Source: Ichthyophis bannanicus (Eukaryota > Chordata > Amphibia > Gymnophiona > Ichthyophiidae). Taken from it: a DNA stretch of 64,000 nucleotides. The stretch spans positions 988,009,637 through 988,073,636 of the forward strand of contig CM066034.1 in the NCBI GenBank assembly GCA_033557465.1. The letters run 5' to 3'. This document shows, one piece after another, positions 55,161 through 64,000 of the stretch. Position 1 is the stretch's first letter. Every line of letters starts with the position of its first letter. The notes beneath the pieces were generated by a model, which saw only the letters and a list, made by a program, of their open reading frames with translations, searched no databases and was not told the DNA's origin. The position numbers and the translations under genes are program-made.

Positions 55161-55800
55161 AATCAACCTGAGAGGAGCAGACAGACAGGGTTGAGGGATT
55201 AATACTACCAGGAAGAGAGAGAATGCGGGTAAAACCACTATGAGAGGAGGAGAGAGACAAAACTGAGGACTAAATACTACCAGTGAAAGCACCATGAGAG
55301 GAGGGGAGAGACAGGACTATGAAATTAACACTACCAATAGAACCACCAAGAGAGGAGGGGAGAGGCAGGGCTGTGGGATTAATACTATTACGAGTAAGAG
55401 ACCTGGCTGAGGTATTAATACTATCAATAAATGCACTATGAGAGGCAGGCAGAGACAGGACTGTGGAATTAATAGAAAAAGTAAGAGAAAGAGACCTGGC
55501 TGTGGTATTAATGCTACCAGCATGATGAGAGAAGGAGAGAGTGCTGGCTTTTGGATTAATACTACCAGTAAAACTACCATGAGAGGAGGAGAGAGAAAGG
55601 ACTGGATTTAATGCTACGAGGAAGAGAGAGACCGGACAGTGGAATTGATGCTGCCAGTAAGAGTAGGAAGACCGGGCTCCAGCATTAATACTACCTTAAA
55701 ACCACCATGAGATGAAGAGAGAGGACTGCGGGACTACAATTAAGAGCAAGAGACCAAGATGCGGCATTGATACTACCAGTAAAACCACCATGAAAGGAGG
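55161..55800. repeat. Minisatellite field, part 2
   Basis: Units of the type 'gagaggagagagacaggactgtggaattaatactaccagtaaaaccaccat' of roughly 55-70 bp, more diverged than part 1 but with the same 'accagtaaaaccacc' and 'gagaggag' cores. Confidence 0.85.
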
Positions 55801-57945
55801 CTATTTATTTAACATTTATTTTCTTTTACACCGCTTTTCAAGCCATCAAAGCAGTTTACATTGAACAAGAACTTGTAGTTACGTAGAACGATGTAGTCAC
55901 ATAGAACGATGAGGTAGGGAAGCATAGGGGATTCAATTTATTTACAAGGAACCGTAACAGTTTAGGTGGAGTTATGGATACATTGCTGTGGGGGGGTAAT
56001 CAATTGGTGTTGTAAATTTAGTTAAGGTGATTCAATGAGGTGTGCAGGGATTACGTATCTGATCCAAAGAATTCTTGAAGATACTGTTTTAGTTTTTTCC
56101 AGAAGTCTGTTATGTCTTCGGTGGCTCTTAGGGTACTTGGGATAGTGTTTCATAATGTTGGTCTGTAGATAGAGAATGTTCATTGGCATGTTGCCTGAGT
56201 ACTGTTTGCTTTATGTACTGAAATGTTGAGGAGATTCTGATATTGTTGTCTTCATAATCTGTTGTCTGTTGTCTTCTGTATAGAGATGTTTAGGCAGGTT
56301 GCTGCTAAGATTATTATGGTCTTGTAGGTATTCATAATGGATTTATATTTAATGCCTGCTTGGATAGGGAGTTAGTGTCAATTTTTAAGCACCGGGGTGA
56401 GCTGTTCATGCCTTGGTGTCCATGTGATCAGTCGAGCTGCGGTGTTTTGGGCTATTTGCAGAGGGTGGAGGACGTGTTTGGGAGGCCTTGGAGGATAAAA
56501 TTACAGTAGTCCAGGTGTGGGGTGATTTATAGCTTGACATCTGGTGTGAAAGTGGCAGGGGTCTAGCAGCGGGCAGAGGTTGTGTAGGATCTTCATTTTA
56601 TAATATGCAGCAGCAATGGGAGTTTTTTTATATGGGCTTGCATGTTTAGTTTCTGATCTGAGGTGACTCCTAGGTATTTAACTTCCGGTTTAACAGGAAG
56701 GTTGATGTCATTGATCATGATTGTTTTTGGAGGTAAGTAGGATGGCTCTCGTGTAATAATTAGGACTTTGGTCTTATTGTAGTTAATTGAAAGGCTGTGG
56801 TCGTTTAGCCAAAGTGCCTCTTCCTTTTGAAGCAAGTTTGTATAGAGGAGTATTCTGGGTTGTTTGTGGAGAAGGTGGGGGCATATAACAAGGTTGTCGG
56901 CATATATTTGGCACTTTATATTGTATTTCTGGATGATGTTGCAAATTGGTTGGAGGTATAAATTGAAGAGTAGAGCTGAGAGAGCAGATCCTTGGGGTGT
57001 TCCACATCGTTATTTGGATGTTTTGTTCTTTATCTTGATTTGCTGTGAGTGTTCTGTCAGGTAGGACCAGAACCAGGATAGAGGGATGTTGCTTATGTCT
57101 ACCAGCCGTTCTATGAGCATATTATGGTTTATGGAATCGAAGGCTGACGATATGTCAAGGAATATGAATCTTTGTTTGGTCTTTTTGATTCCTTTGAGAA
57201 GGGTGCTTATTAGAGAAGTGTTTTAGTGCTATGACTAGGCCTGAACCCATGTTATTGTGGGTTGAGGGGGGTAAATGTGTCTACAAAGTCTTGTAGCTGG
57301 AGTTGGACCGCTTTTTCTATTATTTTGACAAAGAGGGAGATATTGGAAGGAAGTCGGTAAATCGATGTTGACTGAAGGACTTTTTAAGATGGGTCTGACT
57401 GAGGTGTTTTTTAAGTTGACAGGCATGTGCTCGAGTGAGGTATAAGTTTATTATTTCGAGTAATGTTGGTGTTCATTTCTAGTCATTTTGATCCATGAGA
57501 CGGGGAATGGGTCAAGAGGGGAGATGGTGGTTTTTAGTTTGGATAAGATTTGTTCGAGATGCTCACTTGAGATTGATTCAAATGAAGTCCCAATCTGTGG
57601 GTTTCCTGTGGAGTTGATGGTTGGCTGTTTTGATACTGTGGTATCATTACGAGAGTTTGTTCTGCAGGAAAGTGGCAAAGTGATGTGGTTGTAAGACAGA
57701 GTCTTTCTGTATTGGTGGGATCCATGTGTAAGATTTGGCTAGTTCAACCAATTCTCTGGGACGATTTAGTGAACTGAGGATGAGGTTTGTATAGTACTCG
57801 CTTTTTTGCTTTGTGCATTAGGTTGTTGTATTTGTCTTGCTTGATTGTGTATTCCTTGTGGTGTAGTGGGTTCTCTAGTTTGTCTCCATCGTCATTCTAG
57901 CTGTCTCAGTTGGTGTTTGGCTTCCTTTATTTCCCGGGAGTACCA
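55801..57945 (-). mobile_element. L2-like LINE, antisense, inserted in the minisatellite
   Basis: The 3' end at 55801 is 'tatttatttaacatttattttcttttacaccgc...', the complement of an L2 tail. Going up: 56835-56593 (SINYNKTKVLIITREPSYLP, VKYLGVTSD), GTPQGSALSALLF and a degenerate QIYADNLVICP at 56890-57000 (catalytic ADD is ADN), FLDISSAFDSINHNMLIERL near 57110-57180, and further N-terminal RT up to 57945. Multiple frameshifts. Minisatellite resumes directly at 57946. Confidence 0.8.
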
Positions 57946-58225
57946 TGGATAGACAGGACTTTAGGATCAATGCAGCCAGTAAGAGCAAGAGACTGTGCTG
58001 CAGCACTAATACTACCAGTAAGGAGAAAGAGAATAGCCTGAAAGATTAATACTACTAGTGATAGTATTATGAGAGGAGGAGGTGAGAAACCAGTCTGCTG
58101 CATTAATATTTACCAGTAAGAGAAAGAGACTGAGCTGTGGAATTAATACTTCCAGTCACGAGAGAGACTGGGCTGTGGTATTAATACTGCTACTGATAGT
58201 ATTGTGAGAGGAAGAGCGAGGAACC
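57946..58225. repeat. Minisatellite field, part 3
   Basis: Units 'agagactg...gctgtggnattaatactaccagtaagag' with period about 60 bp, continuing part 2 across the L2 insertion. Confidence 0.85.
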
Positions 58226-58595
58226 ACCCACCCAATAACCATCCCCCTCCCTACAGATTGACCTCCCCCTCCCACCAAGGTTAACAACACAGAATCCCCT
58301 AGACATGTCTCCAACTTCCTATCCACCCTCCTCTGCTACACCCTGATGAGCCTCGACAACCTCAAGCCAGCCAAGTATTAACCACAATATACCTTAACCA
58401 ATATACACAGGTTCCTCCTCAACCCGTAACCCAAACAACCAAACCTGGTTAAACTGTAAACAGAATAATGACACTCACCCCTGTTCAAGTTATGTTCATT
58501 AGAAGTTCATAAAGTTTAATTTGTTTCTATTTCCCTTAAAGTTTGCTGTAAACTGCTTTGACACCATGAAAAGCGGTATAGAAGAGATGTTAATA
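58226..58595 (+). mobile_element. L2-like LINE 3' UTR, sense strand
   Basis: A C-rich segment without repeats ends 'gtttgctgtaaactgctttgacaccatgaaaagcggtatagaag', the L2-type 3' structure, and then minisatellite resumes. No coding part is legible. Confidence 0.6.
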
Positions 58596-58960
58596 CTACC
58601 GATAAAACCGCCACAAGAGAAGGAAAGGAACTAGGCTTTGGGATTAGCACTGTGACTAGATGAGAGAACTCACAGCAGCGGTATGAATACTGCTACTAAG
58701 AGCACCCTGAATTAACAGTGTGAGGGGAAGAGTGAGGTCAAGATTCAGAATTAATACCACCAGTAAAACTACATCAGGAGAGAGACCAAACTGTGATAAC
58801 AATACTACCAGTAAAACTACTATGAGTGGAGGACAGAGACCAGGCTGCAGATTAACAGTGTGAAAGGAGGAGAGAGGCCAGAATGTGGGATTAATAATGC
58901 CAGTAATGAGAAAAATATCATGTCAAAGTATTAATATTATCAGTGACAGCACTGTGAAAG
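58596..58960. repeat. Minisatellite field, part 4 (end)
   Basis: Degenerate 'taatactaccagtaaaactac' units fade out near 58960. With parts 1-3 this is one array of about 2.4 kb, enlarged to about 7.9 kb by insertions. Confidence 0.8.
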
Positions 58961-58974
58961 GAGAGATACTAGAC

Positions 58975-59080
58975 TGTAGGATTTATAGACCATCTGAAGA
59001 TGTATTTGATTGTTTACACCTAGTGAAAGTATGGATGGATGATAATAGTTTGGTTCTGAATACTTCTAAGACCGAAATAT
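58975..59080 (+). mobile_element. Short L2-type RT fragment
   Basis: It reads DVFDCLHLVKVWMDDNSLVL then NTSKTEIL, the block just after the YADD motif in L2-group RTs. Only about 100 bp, cut by the CR1 3' end at 59081. Confidence 0.55.
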
Positions 59081-60868
59081 TATAGAAACATAGAAATATG
59101 ATGACAGAAAAAGACCACATGGCCTATCTAGTCTGTCCTTCCATAACAACTACAACAGTCCCCTTTTTACCTTTAGAGATCCTCTGTGTTGGTCCCATGC
59201 TTTTTTGAATTCAGTTACTGTCCTCATTTCTACCACCTCCACTGGGAGACTATTCCACGGATCCACTACTCTTTCCGTAAAGAAATATTTCTGCATATCA
59301 CTCCTGAATCTATCTCCCTTCACCCTCATCCCATGTCCCGTCGTAGCAGAACTTGCTTTCAATTGAAAGAGGCTCTCTCCCTGAACATTTATGCCACGGA
59401 GGTATTTAAACATCTCAATCATATCACCTCTATCCCGCCTTTCCTCTAAGGTGTACATATTAAGATCCTTAAGTCTGTCCTCATATGCTTTATAATGAAG
59501 CCCATTAATCATTTTAGTAGCAAGCCTCTGCACCGACTCCATTCTGTTCACATCCTTTTGAAGGTGCGGTCTCCAGAATTGCACACCATACTCCAAATGA
59601 GGTCGCACCAAAGACTTATACAGAGGTATGATCACCTCCTTTTTTCTGCTAGCCATTCCTCTCCGTATGCACCCAAGCATCCTTCTAGCTTTTGCCATCG
59701 CCTTTTCTACCTGTTTAGCTACTTTAAGATCATCAGACACAACCACGCCTAGGTCCCGCTCTTCTTTAGTGGACAAAAGTACTTCACCTCCTATACAGTA
59801 TTGCTCCCTTGGATTGCTGCAGCCGAAATGCATGACCTTACATTTTTTAACATTAAATCCTAGCTGCCAAATTCTAGACCATTCTTCAAGCTTAGCTAGA
59901 TCCCTCCTCATGTTATCTACACCTTCCTGGGTGTCTACTCTATTACAGATTTTGGTATCATCCGCAAAGAGGCAAACCTTACCCGACAGCCCTTCCGCTA
60001 TATCACTAACAAGGATGTTAAAAAGAATCGGACCAAGGACAGATCCCTGGGGCACACCACTGGTAACATCCTTCTCCTCAGAGTGAGCTCCATTTACTTG
60101 TACTCTTTGTCGCCTCCCACCCAACCAATTTCTAACCCAAGCAGTAACTTTAGGGTCCATCCCTAGGGTGCTCAGTTTGTTTATAAGTCGCCTGTGAGGA
60201 ACAGTGTCAAAGGCTTTACTGAAATCTAAATACACCACATCTAGAGCTCTCCCTCGGTCCAACTCCCTGGTCACCCAGTCAAAGAAATCGATCAGATTTG
60301 TCTGACAAGACCTGCCTTTGGTGAATCCATGCTGCCTCGGATCCTTTAATCTGCCGGATTCCAAAAACCTCACTATTTTCTCTTTCAGCAGCGTTTCCAA
60401 TAATTTACTCACCACTGAAGTTAAACAAACCGGCCTGTAGTTTTCAACCACATCCTTACTTCTGCTTTTGTGTAAAGGCACCACATGAGCCTCTCTCCAG
60501 TCCTTTGGCACCACTCCCGACTCCAACGAGGCATTGAAAAGGTCAGTCAGTGGAGTTGCTAGAACGTCCCCAAGTTCCCTCAGTATTCTAGGGTGTATCC
60601 CATCCGGTCCCATTGCTTTGTCTACTTTAAGTTGAGCTAGTTTCTCACGAACACAGTCTTCTGAAAATTGTTCAAGATGTCCCTCGCTTCTGTTCTTATT
60701 TGTGGGTGTTTTCTGAGGTCCTGCTCCTGGTTCTTCATCTGTGAACACAGAACAAAAATATTTGTTAAGCAATTCCGCTTTATCCTTATCAGCTTCTACA
60801 TATTCCCCCCCTGCACCCTTGAGTCTGACAATACCACTTTTGCCCGTCCTCTTCTCACTAATATAATA
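59081..60868 (-). mobile_element. CR1 LINE group A, antisense, open RT
   Basis: The 3' repeat 'tagaaacatagaaatatgatgac' marks 59081. Similarity extends to about 60866 (linker residues before the RT) and then stops. It is a standard 5'-truncated CR1 copy, with fewer lesions than any other in the window. Confidence 0.9.
59150..60772 (-). CDS. CR1 ORF2 RT domain, 540-codon open frame
   Basis: No stop or frameshift. RT blocks: [14 protein letters not shown] (51-64), NYRPVCLTSVVSKLLETLL (111-129), QHGFTKGRSCQTNLIDFF (147-164), YLDFSKAFDTVPHRRL (181-196), [17 protein letters not shown] (238-254), CLFADDTKICNRVD (267-280), then CKVMHFGCSNPREQY and RPHLEYGVQFWRPH in the thumb/C-terminal part, ending VKRGLL. 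Catalytic Asp183, Asp271 and Asp272 are present. The family's N-terminal endonuclease is absent through 5' truncation, and there is no promoter, so it cannot mobilise itself. The Met at 60772 is internal to the real ORF2. Good material for a group A consensus. Confidence 0.85.
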   Translation of the reverse strand: MLNKYFCSVFTDEEPGAGPQKTPTNKNRSEGHLEQFSEDCVREKLAQLKVDKAMGPDGIHPRILRELGDVLATPLTDLFNASLESGVVPKDWREAHVVPLHKSRSKDVVENYRPVCLTSVVSKLLETLLKEKIVRFLESGRLKDPRQHGFTKGRSCQTNLIDFFDWVTRELDRGRALDVVYLDFSKAFDTVPHRRLINKLSTLGMDPKVTAWVRNWLGGRRQRVQVNGAHSEEKDVTSGVPQGSVLGPILFNILVSDIAEGLSGKVCLFADDTKICNRVDTQEGVDNMRRDLAKLEEWSRIWQLGFNVKKCKVMHFGCSNPREQYCIGGEVLLSTKEERDLGVVVSDDLKVAKQVEKAMAKARRMLGCIRRGMASRKKEVIIPLYKSLVRPHLEYGVQFWRPHLQKDVNRMESVQRLATKMINGLHYKAYEDRLKDLNMYTLEERRDRGDMIEMFKYLRGINVQGESLFQLKASSATTGHGMRVKGDRFRSDMQKYFFTERVVDPWNSLPVEVVEMRTVTEFKKAWDQHRGSLKVKRGLL

Positions 60869-61340
60869 TTATGGTTGCAACGTGGCACTGTCCCTATGTC
60901 ATGCATTCAAGTTTGTTAGAATTATTTAGTTAAGGTGCACCTGAGTGCCATTTCAGCCTTCCATGATCCCACTGATGGTATTGTTGTCACCGTGCTGTCT
61001 GTAGTCAGCAGATTCATAAGGGCTTTAACAATGCACATCTACCTTTTAAGCGCTCCACCATGCCATGAGACAACAATTTCGTCCACTCACAACTCAACCT
61101 TCTTTTGAACCCATGACCTCATTTTCTATTAAATTTCTGTCATGTTACTATCACAACATGGCGTATCGGTAAAATTCAGGCTTTGATACACTGCTCTGCC
61201 TGCTCCCCCTCCCCCATACACACAGTTTTCTGACAAAGTTGTCTTGAAGACACCCCTGGTTCCCCCCCAAGGTGGAGTTCCATATTAAGCAGGCAGTAAC
61301 CCTCATCCTTCCTCCCACTGCCGCACGCCTCCATGCACAA
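60869..61340. other. Unassigned stretch
   Basis: No clear gene or repeat. It may belong to the tyrosine-recombinase element that becomes legible at 61341, but the Arg (ARRVSEL) block is not found. Confidence 0.4.
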
Positions 61341-61578
61341 TGCCTCATTTCGCTCTCTGGACTATAGGAAGGCCCTTGCCCTTTAGATCGACCATAGACA
61401 GCCTTATGGTCAGGCATTGCAATTGTTCCTGTCACTTAATCCAGAACATCCAAGCCATCCAGTCACCAAATGGACTCTCTCATCCTGGATCTCTGCCTGA
61501 AACAAGTTCTGTTTCTAGCAAGTGGGCAGGATCACTGCGCTGTGTGCACTATGGCTAAATCTATGGCAAACCTATGTT
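61341..61578 (+). pseudogene. DIRS-type tyrosine recombinase relic, part 1
   Basis: Broken frames read LDYRKALAL, then QALQLFLSLN, PVTKWTLSSWISA and, past stops, a degenerate RAHSTR block (here VHYG). The order matches residues 168-236 of the recombinase at 17994-18905 (VPRALKRYL, DRLFVQF, ASISRWIREAI, RAHSTR). It is interrupted at 61579 by CR1 and continues at 63361. Confidence 0.55.
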
Positions 61579-61580
61579 CT

Positions 61581-63360
61581 TCATAAGAACATAAGAACAT
61601 AAGATATGCCATACTGGGTCAGACCAAGGTCCATCAAGCCCAATATTCTGTTTCCAACAGTGGCCAATCTAGGTCATATGTACCTAGCAGTTTCCCCAAG
61701 GGACACAGGTTCCACAATGCTTGTATTGGTTCAAGCATTGATATCCTGGGTCCCTTCTTAATAATGGTTTATGGACCTTTCCTCCAGGAACTTGTCCAAA
61801 CCTTTTTTAAAACCCAGCTACACTAACAGCCTTTACTACATCCTCTGGTACAAATTCCAGAGTTTGATTACACGTTGAGTGAAAAAATATTTTCTTTTAT
61901 TAGTCTTAAATAGTTTACCCTGTAGCTTCATTGCATGTCCCCTAGTCTTTCTATATTCTGATAAGGTAAACAATTGATCTACGTTTACCCGTTCCACTCC
62001 GTTCATTAATTTATAGACTTCTATCATATCTCCCCTCAGCCGTCTCTTTTCCAGGTTAAAGAGCCCTAACCTTTTTAGCCTTTCTTCATAGGAGTATCCT
62101 TCCATCCCCTTTACCATTTTGGTGGCTCTTCTCTGAACCTTTTCTAAAATCGCTATACTCTTTTTAAGATACGGCGACCAGAATTGCACACAATATTCAA
62201 GGTGCGGTCTCACCATGGAACGATATAGAGGCATTATAATATCTTTTGTTTTATTTTCCATTCCTTTCCTTATCATACCTAGCATTCTATTTGCTCTCTT
62301 GGCCGCCGCTGCACACTGGGCCGAGGGTTTTAACATGGTATCCACAATGACGCCTAAATCTTTTCCTGGGTGGTGGTTCCTAATGTGGAACCTTGCATCG
62401 TGTAACCATAGTTTGGGTTGTTCTTCCCTAGGTGCATAACCTTGCACTTGTCCACATTAAATTTCATCTGCCATTTTGATGCCCAGTCTTCCAATTTATC
62501 AAGATCCTCTTGCAATTTTTCACAATCCTCTGGGTTTTAACAACTTTAAATAGTTTTGTGTCATCTGCAAATTTGATAACCTCACTCGTTATTCCACTTT
62601 CCAGGTCATTTATGAATATGTCAAAAAGCAGCGGACCCAGCACAGATCCCTGGGGTACACCACTATTCACCTTTCTCCATTGGGAAAATTGGCCATTTAG
62701 CCCTACCCTCTGCTTTCTATCTTTTAACCAGTTCCTGATCCACAATAGTACACTGCCTCCTATCCCATGACTCTTTAGTTTTGCCAAAAGTCTCTGATGA
62801 GGGACCTTGTCAAAGGCTTTCTGAAAGTCCAGATACACAATATCAACCGACTCACCTTTGTCCACCTGTTTATTCACTCCTTCAAAAAAACATAACAGAT
62901 TAGTAAGACAAGATCTTCCTTGTCTAAAGCCATGTTGGCTGTCTCCCATTAGGTTGTGACTATCTACATGCTGAGTAATTTTATTCTTTATGATGGTTTC
63001 TACTATTTTTCCTGGTACTGACGTCAGGCTCACCGGTCTGTAGTTTCCCGGATCACCCCTGGAACCCTTTTTAAAAATTGGTGTTACATTGGCGATCCTC
63101 CAATCTTCAGGTATTAGAGATGATTTTAATGATAGTTCACAGATTACTGATAGCAGGTCTGAAATCTCATATTTCAGTTCTTTCAACACCCTTGGATGTA
63201 TACCATCCGGCCCAGGTGATTTGCTACTCTTCAGTTTATCTAATAGTTGTAAGACATCTTCCCGATGTATCGATATTTCCTTCAATTCTTCCGCACCTTT
63301 AAATACCACTTCAGTCATGGGTAACATCCCTACATCTTCCTCAGTAAAGACCGAAGCAAA
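61581..63360 (-). mobile_element. CR1 LINE group B, antisense, inside recombinase relic
   Basis: The 3' repeat 'cataagaacataagaacataag' is at 61581. RT frames 63327-62464 ([73 protein letters not shown]) and 62447-61836 (C-terminal part) are separated by a frameshift at about 62530, where one T is missing relative to the 14280 copy, and another near 62365. It ends at 63360 by 5' truncation. Confidence 0.9.
62464..63327 (-). pseudogene. CR1 group B RT, nearly intact
   Basis: 287 codons with all RT core blocks and FADD intact. A single-base deletion around 62530 throws off the last residues (reads [15 protein letters not shown] instead of [14 protein letters not shown]). The continuation 62447-61836 is in another frame and holds the thumb and C-terminus to LWNLYQRM. 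It is the youngest-looking group B copy. Confidence 0.85.
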
Positions 63361-63500
63361 GTGTGTTGGACATTTGCAGAACAGCTACTTGGGAATTTAT
63401 TCACACATTGCTGCACATTACTAATTAGATCAGCAGTCAAGCTCTGATGCTACTTTAAAAAGAGCTGTTCTCCAAAACCTGCTTCACTAGACCTTTGTCA
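63361..63500 (+). pseudogene. DIRS-type tyrosine recombinase relic, part 2
   Basis: Reads [19 protein letters not shown], matching DICKAATWSSLHSFTKHYRL of the DIRS recombinase at 18740-18810. The catalytic Tyr position is Ile and a stop follows. It joins part 1 across the CR1 insertion. Confidence 0.65.
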
Positions 63501-63634
63501 ACAGTGGACTATGAGAGACTGTTAAATTCTGATCCTTCTTATTTTCCAATTCAGAGTTAATGCTTCCCTTGTTTGGAAGCACACTGCCAGCCCTCTGTTC
63601 AATAAAGAGCACATGTTTGATAAAAAAAAACCAA

Positions 63635-63785
63635 ACAGGGGTGACCTTCATGGAGCGGTGGGTACACCCCTAAACAAAGGCATGGGGAGGGGTGACCTGC
63701 ATGGAGCGGCAGGTGCACCTACTCTTGCAGACTAGATGGACCATGCTAGTCTTTAGCTGCCGTCATATACTATGTTACTATATAA
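63635..63785 (+). mobile_element. CR1 group C 3' end, sense strand
   Basis: 'ggggtgacctgcatggagcgg' to 'catatactatgttactatat' is the complement of the 3' ends at 3905 and 33763. A short direct duplication ('ggggtgacc.tcatggagcgg.gggt') occurs at 63638 and 63692. Confidence 0.75.
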
Positions 63786-64000
63786 CATTTTTGTAAACAA
63801 TAGTACAAAGAAATAAACCAAGGACTGATCCCTATGGCACACCACTGGTAACATCTTTTTCCTCAGAGTGAACTCCATTTACTAGTACCCTCTGTTATCT
63901 CTCACTCAACCAGTTTCTCACCCACTCAATTATTTAAGGCCCCAACCAAAGGGCACTCAGTTGATTTATAAGCTGCTTGTGCAGAAGCATGTCAAAGGCA
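63786..64000 (-). mobile_element. CR1 LINE RT fragment, antisense, runs off the window
   Basis: The minus strand reads NGVHSEEKDVTSGVP, then a change of PQGSVLG to a form with stops (IGISPW), and upstream WVRNWLSE. It matches CR1 group A at 60000-60200. It continues beyond base 64000. Confidence 0.75.

Overview
The window looks like vertebrate nuclear DNA, most plausibly from an amphibian with a large, repeat-rich genome. A caecilian-like animal is my guess; it is not proven here. The reasons are the element mix (CR1, L2, L1 and RTE LINEs, Penelope-like and DIRS elements, tRNA/CORE SINEs, hAT-like MITEs) and one exon-like segment resembling vertebrate LANCL3. I see no bacterial operons, rRNA, functional tRNA genes or CRISPR arrays. 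Nearly every long reading frame belongs to a transposable element, and most are 5'-truncated or broken.

Layout. 1-3540: an RTE reverse transcriptase split by an L2-like tail, fused to a truncated CR1, then a Penelope-like GIY-YIG fragment and another LINE tail. 3905-8022: a nearly complete but decayed CR1 (esterase ORF1, EN-RT ORF2) carrying an RTE tail. 8023-13275: SINEs and two copies of an unclassified repeat ('repeat X') with internal minisatellites. 13340-15750: antisense CR1 with a SINE inside it. 15878-19453: a DIRS element whose RT/RNase H half is inverted relative to its tyrosine recombinase half, with its terminal inverted repeat still visible. 19454-22610: mostly unassigned. 22615-25742: CR1 pieces around a third, inverted copy of repeat X. 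25995-33760: one antisense L1 broken up by three LINE insertions and two L2 tails, followed by antisense CR1 to about 35570. 35571-44400: mostly unassigned, with two foldback MITEs, two hAT-like MITEs with 8-bp target duplications, a SINE, an ORF1-only L1 and an L2 tail. 44860-47318: CR1 with ORF1 and part of ORF2. 47603-50784: antisense L2 and CR1 debris. 50785-51047: truncated LANCL3-like first coding exon (minus strand) in CpG-rich DNA. 51110-58960: a minisatellite field starting about 60 bp upstream of that ATG and split by a nearly complete Penelope-like element and two L2 insertions. 59081-64000: antisense CR1 with an open 540-codon RT frame, then a decayed tyrosine-recombinase element split by another CR1.

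The elements do not form one pathway, but they fit known partnerships. The RTE and L2 tails here match the 3' ends of the SINEs, which is how LINE enzymes mobilise SINEs. The CR1 copies fall into three groups (called A, B and C here), each with its own 8-bp-type 3' repeat. The nesting gives relative ages. The best candidates for something undescribed are repeat X, the minisatellite field beside the LANCL3-like exon, and the inverted DIRS arrangement.
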